From Clonostachys chloroleuca (taxonomy: Eukaryota; Ascomycota; Sordariomycetes; Hypocreales; Bionectriaceae): a DNA stretch of 64,000 bases. Of this stretch, positions 11,253-20,880 are shown piece after piece. The first letter of the stretch is position 1, and every line of letters starts with the position of its first letter. The stretch is from assembly GCA_037952775.1 (NCBI GenBank), contig JBANAY010000003.1, positions 28,148,001 through 28,212,000 on the forward strand, given 5' to 3'. A program made the translations under genes and the position numbers. Below the pieces are notes generated by a model. That model searched no databases, was not told the DNA's origin, and saw only the letters and a list, made by a program, of their open reading frames with translations.

Positions 11253-12661
11253 GCTTACGATGGGAACATATATTGGAAACTCGTGAAAGAGAGCAAGTTA
11301 TAAATCGTGTTGCCTTGATAATCTACTGTAATTGATATTCGCGGCATTTGATATTGGTTGCGTGGAGCTTGTTGTTTCATTTATCCCTGGGCACGGGCCG
11401 ATCATGATGATGATCGCCTAAGATTAAACGGAGCCTCTCAAGGTTTCTAAGAAGGCTTTGTGAAACAACCTCACCTCGTCCTCGCATGAAGGATTTCCTC
11501 CACTTCTTAGCTTGACTATTCTTAGTCCTATTTAGGCAGCCACTCATCGCCTTATTATCGCAAAGTAAGCCGGATCGTTTTCGAAGGTGATTACTGAATG
11601 GTTGCACTTACCTTTGGACAACATGGACCAGAGCTCTCTAGAGCATGACGTACTCAGAAGAAGAATTAAGTCAGTCTTTTTCTAGGCTATAACCGCCTTA
11701 TATCATCATCAACCACCTATGATCTTGTGGCATGCGCTTACTTTCTAAAGATAGATTCAAAATTTTGGGACAGACGTGGTGATGCGGTTATTCGGCCGTC
11801 CATTTGCGGCTCAAGCCAGGCTGTGTGTGCGAAATTCTCACCCAGCCTTGAGAACCAGAAATCAGTTGAAGCATACCGCGCTGTTGGAAATTTACAAAAA
11901 GGACACTCTCCAGCCTAAATGCAATATGGCTGGAAGATTTTCAAGGGTCGTCCCCACCCGTAAGTTGGCGGCTCAGGCTATAGAATAACTGCGTCAGCAT
12001 AATTTCTAGGGCGATAAAAATGATTGAGATCAATATTTGCTAGAGTTTTCTATTCTCGGGCATTTTGTGCCAATTGCTGGACTAGAAAGGGCTGAAATTT
12101 AAGTCAATTACCTTGTTCTGGGCTCTTGTCATCCCCTCATCCTCAGAAAACTAGCTCTCTTTCGCTCAGAAAGCCCTGGGGGATTGAGAAAATAAATGAC
12201 TGTCAGTACGGCGCGAGAGCAGATTGGTTACCGCAGCTGAAACTTGGCCCTATACGAACAAAGGAGATATAGATCTTAGTTTGGCTTCAGAGTTGATCTA
12301 TACTATCAGTTTAGTTACCCCTTTATAGCTCTTATTACCTGTGTCTACCGCCTTTAGATTTATGAAGTATTAGAAAATATTCTTTAATATTATATGTAGG
12401 TTTATATTTTTCCCGGTCGGTTATATAACTTCTTGAATACCCAAAGGTACGATAATACATCTTGATATTAGAGGATCTGCGATCAGTAGTCACCGCAATA
12501 TAAATTTAATACAGAATAGGGGTTTAAACCTTGGAGGCGGTGGATTTCAATAAGTACATAAGCTCGCCAGCCAATGAGTTTTAGGCATCTCCGTAAGCAG
12601 CCTGTCGAGTGGTTAGAATGATGGCCAAAAAGTGTATAGAAAGAGGAGAAGACAAAAGATT
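11253..12661. other. Long intergenic region, partly AT-rich
   Basis: No convincing coding frame. The segment 12300-12540 is noticeably AT-rich with many TA steps, which may be an old mutated repeat. Confidence 0.45.
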
Positions 12662-12778
12662 ATCACCTTTCAACCCGATGAGGCTCGAGCAACCACAAGA
12701 TAACTTAAAACACCAGTGCGAGGAGCCACCGCAAGATTGAAAGTCTCGTACGCTAACCAATTGCGCTAAACGGGTGAT
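12662..12778 (-). tRNA. Degraded or intron-containing tRNA-like element
   Basis: On the reverse strand a good D-arm (TTAGCGCAATTGGTTAGCG) is followed by an anticodon arm with stem CGAGA/TCTTG and loop CTTTCAA, which would carry anticodon TTC (Glu). The piece ATCTTG-GGT-GCTC then occurs twice (ATCTTGCGGTGGCTC and ATCTTGTGGTTGCTC), so the 3' half looks duplicated, or an intron lies between. The T-arm is imperfect. The ends pair only in part (ATCACC with GGTGAT, CCCG with CGGG). It could be a tRNA pseudogene, a tRNA-derived repeat or an intron-bearing gene. Confidence 0.33.
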
Positions 12779-13450
12779 GATTGGCGACGCCGTGGTAGAG
12801 TATCAAGTTAAAGAGGGTAAAGCCGCTCAACGATCACAAAACGATACGCACCAACATGATATTGTGTGTAATGCTTTTCAAGTGTATCATCATCAGCCTA
12901 GAAGGAAACCTTTGCCGTTAGTGTTATATGTATGATTGTGTGATATCTTTTCTTCTGCAAGCTCGTGGGCCTGGTAGCTGCAATCCTGGCCGTTCTATAC
13001 CACTGAAAGAGTGACTAAACCGCTACCAAAGCGCGTGTCAAACTACTCGCATTTGCATGTCTGTTATCAGCATTTTCAGCGGCCAATCAGAGAGGCATGT
13101 TATCACATAGCTTATGGAAATGCACTTTTGGCCGTAACCCCGCAGTGCTCATGCTTCTTCACTTAACAACATTGAAACATCTTACTCTTGGTGTTCCCAA
13201 CCATATAATATCAAGCTACTTGATTGATATATCAGGATCTAGGGCTTCATAAGAATATATTTGCTTCGATTACAACAAAAAGCTGTCCCCGTTGGTTACA
13301 TGCCATCACTATTTACAGACTGGACGCTGGCTTCATCCCGTCTCGCGACCGCGTCAGCGGACTGTCGGCTGATTCAGGCAAATTCTGAACCCCCAATACT
13401 AATTGGGAATGTATTGACAAGACCGAATTTTGAGCCCCAAAAGCCCTGAA
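12779..13450. other. Upstream region of TPR-CHAT gene
   Basis: No gene seen. It probably contains the promoter and leader of the TPR-CHAT gene. Confidence 0.4.
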
Positions 13451-16400
13451 ATGTCGGAAAACATCGACCCCATCCAGGGACCAGAGGGTGCTGCTGATGT
13501 AGCGGCGCGGGGCGGCTCGGATCAGGCAGACCTGCTAAGCGACGCAGCCCTGCGTTCGTTCACGAATTATTACTCCACTTCGACGTTTCCTGATCTTGAA
13601 GAAGCTATTAAATTCACGGAAGATGCACTCAATTCAATACCGCACGACCACCCGGAGTATCTAGGGCATTTGAGCAACATTGTCAGTCTATATGCTGATA
13701 AATTTGAAATCGCGGGGAGGGTGTCCGATCTGGAGAAGGCAACTCAATTTGGAAAGGAAGTTATCGACAGATTTTCTGAGAACCCAAACCGTGCATATTT
13801 CTTGAATGCTGTTGCAGACAGGCTAAACACGCTTTTTACCTTGACAGGAGACGTCTCAGCTCAAGACCTCGCCGTTCAATATGCCAAGGATGCCTATCAG
13901 GAAACCAGCGATAAGTCAGAAAATGAGCCATTTCGGCTGGAAGTCATGGATACCCTTTGTACCGTATTGATGACTCGATATCAACGGATCTGGGATTTAC
14001 AAGATCTGGACCAGGCCATCGAAATAGCAAGGAGAATGAGATACCTGTCTCAGGACGACTATCTAAAGCATTCAATACGTCTCTGCGATCATCTTATTTT
14101 CAAGTACCTGAGAGTCGGTGAAGTAGCCAGCCTCGAGGAAGCTAAGGCCATTTCCCGCGAAGCACTTTTGGTCGCTCCAGCGGATGATCCAGATTATCCA
14201 GGCTGCGTCTTCACCCTTACACGGAGTCTTTACCTCAGCAGTCAACGGACAAGTGACTTATCTGAGCTGGAGGAAGCAATCCAACACTTGAGGTCAGTTG
14301 GAGAATTCCTTGCAGAAGACGACGTTGAAAGTATATCGACGTATCTTGGTAGTCTCGCAAACTGCCTGGACTATAAATACTCAATTACCGGCCGATCAAG
14401 TCAATTGGAGGAGGCCATCCAGTTGATGAGGAGAGTCGTAGACCTTGCCGGCCCAGAAAGAGATCGAGACCCCGGAGATTTATGCCAGCTTTCGGTTCTA
14501 CTTGGGCAAAGCTATAGCCGAGCATGGTCCATGGATGACCTGATCGAGTCAATCAGGTACGGGGAAGAGGCGGTAAACGCCAGCTTGCCCAGCGACCCCA
14601 ATCTCCCTGCATTCATGACCTCTCTGGGAAACGGATTCATGGAACGTTATCTGAGAACCGGGAAGGTAGAATATATGGACAGGGCAATCGAGTTGTCGAG
14701 GGGGGCGCTCAAGAAAAGCCCAGAGGGTCATCCGGCGCACGTAGGACATGTAATCTGTCTCAGCCATCAACTCGGCGAAAGATACTCAAGATTTGGCATG
14801 ATGGCTGATCTGGAAGAGGCTATTCAGCTTGTCAAGGAGACGCTTAGTCTCGGCTCGCTGAGCAATCCGGACCGAGCGAAATGCTTCACTGCTGCTGCAT
14901 TGAGATTTGGGGACAAATATCTGAGAACCAATTCTCTCCCTGATCTCGAGGAATCTATTCGGTATGCAAAATACGCCTTGGATGAACTCCCAGAGAAACA
15001 TTCACACCGGGCAGCTTATTCCAGTAATCTTGCCGAGGTACTGAGGTCGAAATATCAGGAAACAAATGTCATGAGCGACCTAGAGGACTCCCTTCATTAT
15101 GGAAGGCAAGCGGTTAGAGAGACGCCACCAGGGAATGCGGATGAGGCAGGTTATTTCAACAATCTCGCATTCCAGCTTGCAGAAATGTACCGGGAGACAA
15201 GAGAGCCCACAGTTTTGGAGGAGGCGATTAGCTATGCGGACAAGGCAGTCACCGACAGGCCGGATGAATACCAATACCGGGCAATGTACTTGAGCAACCT
15301 TGGAGATTGTCTTCGAGACAGGTATGCAATCTCAAACGCAGCTTCCGACTTGGAAGCTGCGATGCAAAACTACGAGCTCGCTCTCGCCCAGACGTCATCA
15401 CCCATCATCAACCGCATCAAAGCCGGTATCCAGCTGCTTGAGCTCTCCAGTGCTCACTCAAGCTGGCGTCGAGCCTTTGAAGCGTCTGCAACGGCTGTAG
15501 GACTCATCCCACAACTGTCAATGCGGTCGCTAGAAAATTCAGACAAGCAATTTATGCTCGGGCAAACTGCCGGTCTCACATCCGATGCTGTGGCAGCTGC
15601 CATCAATGCAGGGGAAGGACCGCTTTGCGCCCTGAGTCTTCTTGAGCAGGGTCGAGGCTTAATAGCAACGTCTCTCGAGGAAATCCGAACAGACGTGCTG
15701 GAGTTGCGGAAAGCCCACCCGGAACTGGCAGACGAGTTTGTCTCCCTCGGCAAGGTCCTGGATATGTCAGAAGCATCTACCAAGCAGCATATTGCAACTA
15801 CGAGACAGGCGGGAGCAGATAGGAGGTACCAAGTAGACAAGGAGCTGGGTGAATTGATCGAAACAATTCGTCAAAAGGACGGGTTTGGCAACTTTCTCCG
15901 GGACCCGAGCGAGATTGATATACAAGATGCGGCCAGAAACGGTCCAGTCGTGGCTATAAATGTGAGTAAGTTCCGCTGTGATGCGATTCTTGTTGAGAGC
16001 CATCAAATTCGTCTTCTGCCGTTGCCCTGTTTGCATCTTGAAGACATCAAGGAAAGGGAGCTTCAATCGAACCTAGGCAGTACCATGGTTCTTGAGTGGC
16101 TATGGGATACCGTGACAGGTCCTATCCTGAATGCTCTTGGGCTCTCTCCAGTTCCTTTGGGTGCGGATAACTGGCCTCATATATGGTGGATTCCCACGGG
16201 CCCATTGGGGAGGTTCCCCCTTCACGCATCAGGATATCACCAGTATGGCTACTCGGAAACAGTTTGTGATAGAGTCATGTCGTCTTACAGCGCATCCATC
16301 AAAATGATGATATATGGTCGGCGCCACGCTGCAACACCCCAAGTAGTAGACCAGGCACTGATACTGGCAATGGAGAACACACCCGGGGCTACAAGACTCC

Positions 16401-17086
16401 CGTTCGCAGCAGCGGAGGTGAAGCAAGCATTTAGCATTTGTCAGTCGATGGGACTCAGCCCTATTACACCCGAGCCATACAAGCAGACAGTGTTGTCGCA
16501 GTTGTCGCAATGTTCAATTTTCCATTTCGCCGGCCATGGCTTCACACACAACACGGACCCATCAAAGAGTCATCTTCTTCTCCGTGATGGTATGAGCAAC
16601 CCACTGACGGTTTCAGATAATCTGGCCTTGAATCTGCGTAAGAACCCTCCGTTTCTTGCCTATCTCTCGGCTTGCGGAACGGGAAGGATCAGGGACGAGA
16701 AGTTCTTTGATGAGAGCATTCACCTGGTGAGTTCGTTTCAACTAGCCGGGTTCCGCCATGTGATTGGTACGCTGTGGGAAGTCCAGGACGAGATGTGTGC
16801 TGAGATGGCAACGGTGGTTTATGGAGAAATAAGGGGCGGGAAAATGAGCGATGATTCAGTTTGCAGAGGATTGCATAAAGCTACCAGAGCCGCTCGCGAC
16901 CGTTGGCTAAGTATCGCGTCCAACTCGGAACGCAGCAGCCGGGCTATTCTGAAGCGAGAAAGCACGGAAGCAGCCGATGATATAGCTTGTCTATCTCTTC
17001 AAGGGGGGATCCGACTACCGAGAGACATACAAGAGTGTGCTGAGAGTGAGCAGTTTTGGGTTCCCTATGTCCATTTTGGAATATAG
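13451..17086 (+). CDS. TPR-CHAT protein (caspase-like peptidase domain)
   Basis: This intronless gene encodes 1,211 residues from the first in-frame ATG at 13451. About residues 40-650 are repeated helical pairs of TPR type, recognisable by a recurring DLEEAI / DLEKAT start and an Ala-Leu end. The C-terminal third (about 880-1210) is a CHAT domain, a clan CD peptidase fold related to caspases and separase. The catalytic dyad is present: His in HFAGHG (about residue 1028) and Cys in LSACGTG (about 1073), followed by FQLAGFRHVIGTLWEVQD, a strong CHAT signature. Such proteins occur in fungi as regulated proteases, some paired with gasdermin-like pore formers. The partner here is unknown; a broken gene lies convergently about 340 bp downstream. 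Confidence 0.88.
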   Translation: MSENIDPIQGPEGAADVAARGGSDQADLLSDAALRSFTNYYSTSTFPDLEEAIKFTEDALNSIPHDHPEYLGHLSNIVSLYADKFEIAGRVSDLEKATQFGKEVIDRFSENPNRAYFLNAVADRLNTLFTLTGDVSAQDLAVQYAKDAYQETSDKSENEPFRLEVMDTLCTVLMTRYQRIWDLQDLDQAIEIARRMRYLSQDDYLKHSIRLCDHLIFKYLRVGEVASLEEAKAISREALLVAPADDPDYPGCVFTLTRSLYLSSQRTSDLSELEEAIQHLRSVGEFLAEDDVESISTYLGSLANCLDYKYSITGRSSQLEEAIQLMRRVVDLAGPERDRDPGDLCQLSVLLGQSYSRAWSMDDLIESIRYGEEAVNASLPSDPNLPAFMTSLGNGFMERYLRTGKVEYMDRAIELSRGALKKSPEGHPAHVGHVICLSHQLGERYSRFGMMADLEEAIQLVKETLSLGSLSNPDRAKCFTAAALRFGDKYLRTNSLPDLEESIRYAKYALDELPEKHSHRAAYSSNLAEVLRSKYQETNVMSDLEDSLHYGRQAVRETPPGNADEAGYFNNLAFQLAEMYRETREPTVLEEAISYADKAVTDRPDEYQYRAMYLSNLGDCLRDRYAISNAASDLEAAMQNYELALAQTSSPIINRIKAGIQLLELSSAHSSWRRAFEASATAVGLIPQLSMRSLENSDKQFMLGQTAGLTSDAVAAAINAGEGPLCALSLLEQGRGLIATSLEEIRTDVLELRKAHPELADEFVSLGKVLDMSEASTKQHIATTRQAGADRRYQVDKELGELIETIRQKDGFGNFLRDPSEIDIQDAARNGPVVAINVSKFRCDAILVESHQIRLLPLPCLHLEDIKERELQSNLGSTMVLEWLWDTVTGPILNALGLSPVPLGADNWPHIWWIPTGPLGRFPLHASGYHQYGYSETVCDRVMSSYSASIKMMIYGRRHAATPQVVDQALILAMENTPGATRLPFAAAEVKQAFSICQSMGLSPITPEPYKQTVLSQLSQCSIFHFAGHGFTHNTDPSKSHLLLRDGMSNPLTVSDNLALNLRKNPPFLAYLSACGTGRIRDEKFFDESIHLVSSFQLAGFRHVIGTLWEVQDEMCAEMATVVYGEIRGGKMSDDSVCRGLHKATRAARDRWLSIASNSERSSRAILKRESTEAADDIACLSLQGGIRLPRDIQECAESEQFWVPYVHFGI

Positions 17087-17425
17087 AAAACATGAATGGA
17101 AAGACTAGTGCACAATAGAGAACTTTCCAGCTTGAACATAGAACTAATGTATGCTACCCATTGATCGAACTTAATGACAGACATCGAAGTCGTATTCATG
17201 GAGGGAAAGGGACTGGTGATCAACCAAAACCATCTCAAAAAGGGCAGCCCAACATCAAGCTTTGAATTAACTTCATATCTAGAGACGTCTACTTAAGTCT
17301 CACGTTGTTAAACACACATTCAATAACTTTTTCAAGACAAGCGCCTTGGAGAAAGGGGGAGATGAAACGAGATTGTTGTGGGCATATGATATCAAAGTTC
17401 AGTGAAACCCATTTCACAAGTGAAT
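17087..17425. other. Convergent 3' spacer
   Basis: A non-coding spacer between the CHAT gene and the broken reverse-strand gene. No motif recognised. Confidence 0.4.
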
Positions 17426-18095
17426 TTACGGATTAGCCCCCCAGCAACTGAACGCAAAGGCAGCCGCCGGGATAACGCGGATCTGCTTTGCCATGTGATG
17501 TTGTTGCTCGGGGTTGGTGACATTTAGAACTCACTCTGGTATCAGTGATTGAAAGTGGAGTTGTCGAATACGAACAGTCATTCTGCTTACCTCCTGGCCA
17601 TACTATGTACCTTGGCTCTCAACGAACAAATGTCTGTTTTCAATAAAGCCTCGGACATGCTTGAAGAAGCACAGGGAGCGCGGGTTGAGCAAAACCTGTT
17701 TTCACTCATCGACTGACGGAGCCCGTCATACCCCGCTCTTGACAACGCCGCGATCTGCGCTTGAAATGAATTTAGCACGTAAAACGGGGCACTCCTTTCA
17801 AGGAGAGAGAGATCCGGGGGTGACTGGTCGTCTGCAATGAATTCCACAGTTCTCACGACTGTCAAGATCGTTGCGAGAAGGGCTCAGGAAATAAGCGCAA
17901 ATAGTCCATGGTCTTGCCCCTCGTGGCCTCGTTCTTTGTGTCCATAACGGGTGGCTCTTACGAGTCGTTGAACGAAGCAAACAAAAACGGCACCTTTTTC
18001 GCATCGACCGACGGCAATTCCGTAGCGCTAAAATTTGTACCCGCGACCTGGCTTGTGTGCACGGCGGCCAAGGACAAGGAAGGAACATCTTACAT
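17426..18095 (-). pseudogene. Broken gene of unknown family, convergent with CHAT gene
   Basis: No intact frame exists, but protein-like segments follow one another on the reverse strand. In order: about 18095-17970, ending FASFNDS then a TAA; the same frame continues with KTMDYLRLFPEPFSQR to about 17872; a second frame at about 17870-17705 includes FIADDQSPPDLSLLE and NSFQAQIAAL; a third frame at about 17700-17611 includes NPRSLCFFKHVRGF. A plausible intron then leads to a last exon (from about 17531) with IRVIPAAAFAFSCWGANP and a stop at 17426-17428. Both frame changes would be closed by one added base. The single nonsense codon is TAA, where CAA would fit. I cannot name the family. A small effector such as a gasdermin-like protein is one idea, based only on the CHAT neighbour. 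Confidence 0.42.
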
Positions 18096-20880
18096 GTGAA
18101 GGAAGAAAAGCGAGAGCCCGTGGAGAATGCCGGAACCAATTGACGATTGTGACGCTACAATTTCGGGGCAACTCCTCCGAGGCATTGGGAGCAATGCAGC
18201 GTGACCGAGCGCGCGGGAAAATCAAGGCCAACGAGAATGTTTCAAGGCGCGCACCATGCTAGAGCTCGCAAAATGCTTGCGACTCAGGCGTTAGTCCTGG
18301 GATCAGGGTTGCGTTGTAGGGCTCGAGTCACCGAAGTACCGGCGTCCAGTCTGACCAGTTCGCCGACCCCATGTGCCAGCAATTAGGAGTCATTAGGTAA
18401 GTCTGAACCGACCCTCGGGATTCTGCATAAGAGGTGAGATTGACCGAGATTCACCCTCGATTGAGCATGGCACTCAGAGCAGGCTCAGGGGTAGGTTTGG
18501 CGAGGCAAGATGAGCCAAGTTTTTGGTGATCGACAAAGGTGTGTGTAGAGGTACAACGTGTAGATGTGCCGATTTCCTAGGTGGGCTTTCCTCGGCCCAG
18601 CCAACCGATCACCATCTGGTGTTGGCCGAACCAACGGGTTTCGATTGAATCCATGTGAAGATACACACAGGCGGAACCTCACAGAGTACCGAGTCTCGGT
18701 AAACGGCGATTTCGTCCAGCCCGCAATCTGCTTCTCCTCGGGCTCCGTGGTAACATTATTGGCAATTCCCCCTGAGGGTATGAAGGGGGCCGCTGTGGGA
18801 GATATATTTAGACCCCTGACGAGGAATTTGGAGGCTACTGTAGTACTGGGACCGATGGAGCTGGTAGTTATAAAATCTTCCCAAAGGGGCCAAAGTGGCA
18901 TTACGGAAAGTGGGAGGCCTTTTGGGGATTCTAGAAGGATGGTTCGCTTGGGAGGAAGATGAAGCGAGCAGAGTCTAGAGCCAGAAGATCCACGGGGGGG
19001 TCGCGCCCGGAGGGTTGTGAGGTCCCAGAAAGAGCCAATTAGGTGGGCGACAGCGTTTGTGGTGGGTTTGGGCCAGTGAGTACAGACGCTCGCATTCTGC
19101 ATCGCATAGATTAGTACCCCTCATGCGGTAGACGCCGAGAGCATAGCCAACGAGAACAGGCCCAGCAAGAGCAGACCACAGCAAGCGAAGCATTCGCCAA
19201 CCTAATGCGAGCCAGCCAATGCGAGCCAGCAACAGGTGGCCAACTCGCATTGGAGGGAAGGGCCTGTCACAGCACGCGACACAACGCCTGTGCAGCTGGA
19301 GGAGAGTCAGGCCCGATGAGGTGCTACGTCGCGAGTACCGCCTTGGCCTCAGACGGACCCTCGTAAAGCTCGTACCGCGCTCGTAGCGGCTGGATGGAGC
19401 AGAGGCGGGTGAAAATTTAAGATTGCTGGGCCAGGAGTCAGGACACGGCACCCTTCCCGGGCTTGGTGACAGCACCGTCGACCTCCGCTATCCCTGTTGC
19501 AGCAGTCGCTCGTGTGTGAGGTCGGGTAAGCGGCAGTCTGGGGCTCGGCACCAAGCAATAGTTTGTCTGGGGAAGACTCACGAGAGCCAGCGCTGGCAAT
19601 TGTTGTACGATGAGAGGACGCCGTGCTGATCAGCTGGCTGGGGCGTCACCACACACACCCCAGCTGGAATGTGCCTGGCGCACAGGAGCAGGCTGCTGGT
19701 TAGAAGTGGTTTGGCACGCACCTCTTTGCCTCATCGGTCGCGATGTGTCCTGGGCGTTTTTGTTTGGGTTTGCAGATGCATTTCCGACTCTCGGGCCCCA
19801 CGTGACACACCACCAGCTGCAAAGTTCCTGCCTCAGGTACAGGTACTTCAGGGCTGAACTTCTGAAAACCTACTAGAAATGGCGCGTGAATAACTCCCAT
19901 CAGCAATGGATGGCAATCAGCATGGCAAATCTGCGCTGACATGAGACGGCAACCCAACAGTGGAACTTTGGAGTCTCCAGGCTGACTTCTCTCACATGAA
20001 CTCTAATAGAGACCAAATCGGATCCCGGCATGCTCCTCCTGGGGCATCGCAGCTCCACTGGGCTGAAATGCTGCTGTAACCTAGTGGCGGCGCTAGGCAC
20101 CGGCTGGTCCCAGCAGCAGGGCAGGGCAGCCCGTAAGGCGCGGACTGCGAATGAGAGCGCCAGGGAGACACGCTAGCGAGGGCCCAGGCCTGGAGCCAGG
20201 TGCCGTGCCGAGAAAACAGCCTCCAAAAGGGCCTGTGTGTGCTGTACGGTGCCTGTACCGGTACCTGGCACAGGCCTGAGAAAATGACACTGGAACTGCC
20301 TGCACAGCACAATAATGAATCGATTCGATCGCGGTATTGTGTCTGTTTAGGGACGTAATTACCTAATTCCTCGCCCAATCACCCAGTTCCCATTATGCGT
20401 CATCTCCCTGTTGCCGCTAAACTGACTGGTGGCTTGCTCGTGTGCTGCTGCTCCTGAGGTGACGCCCACCAAGGCTTTTCACGGCTGGAGGCTGATCTGA
20501 GCATCTGCCTGTGTGTTGATTCTCCTGATCTGCGGCCTCTGTTTCTATTTTCTCCCGCCACAACAGCCATTGGATTGGGGTCGGTTTGTTCCCATTGTGT
20601 CTCAGGCCCCCTTCCTGCAGTCATCCATCCCAATCTGCCTTTTCTTGTGTCACTCCCTCGCTCATTCATTCACCCTCCCTTGCCCGCCTTATTTGCTTTG
20701 TCTCTTCCTCTCTTCTTTCCACCTTCTCGCCCATCTCTTGCTTCCAGATCCACTCCTTCTCCAACCCATTCCTTTCTTCTTCTTCACAACGGGGAGGAGG
20801 CATGGGCAAGGAAGCCGAGGCCTAACTCTCCCACCGGAACGGCACCATCTCCTCTGCCGTCACTCGCATCACCACCCATC
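18096..20880. other. Long GC-rich region without recognised gene
   Basis: A 205-codon reverse frame (18485-19102) and other open frames exist, but none shows a motif, signal or protein-like pattern; GC-rich DNA keeps frames open by chance. A small repeat cluster lies at 19204-19253: AATGCGAGCCAGC twice in direct order and CTCGCATTGG inverted. The stretch 20400-20880 is pyrimidine-rich (CT) and is probably the promoter and leader of the sulfatase-fold gene. Confidence 0.45.

Noticed and set aside
11300..12540. Small coding frames around 11377-11988
   Set aside because: Short, motif-free and in AT-rich intergenic DNA.
17908..18099. 63-codon forward frame with a natural-looking sequence
   Set aside because: The reverse strand here carries a better, longer chain of protein-like segments, so the forward frame is probably its shadow.
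18485..19102. 205-codon reverse frame with an ATG
   Set aside because: No domain, signal or protein-like pattern, and the GC-rich context keeps frames open. It could be a small unknown gene, but nothing supports it.
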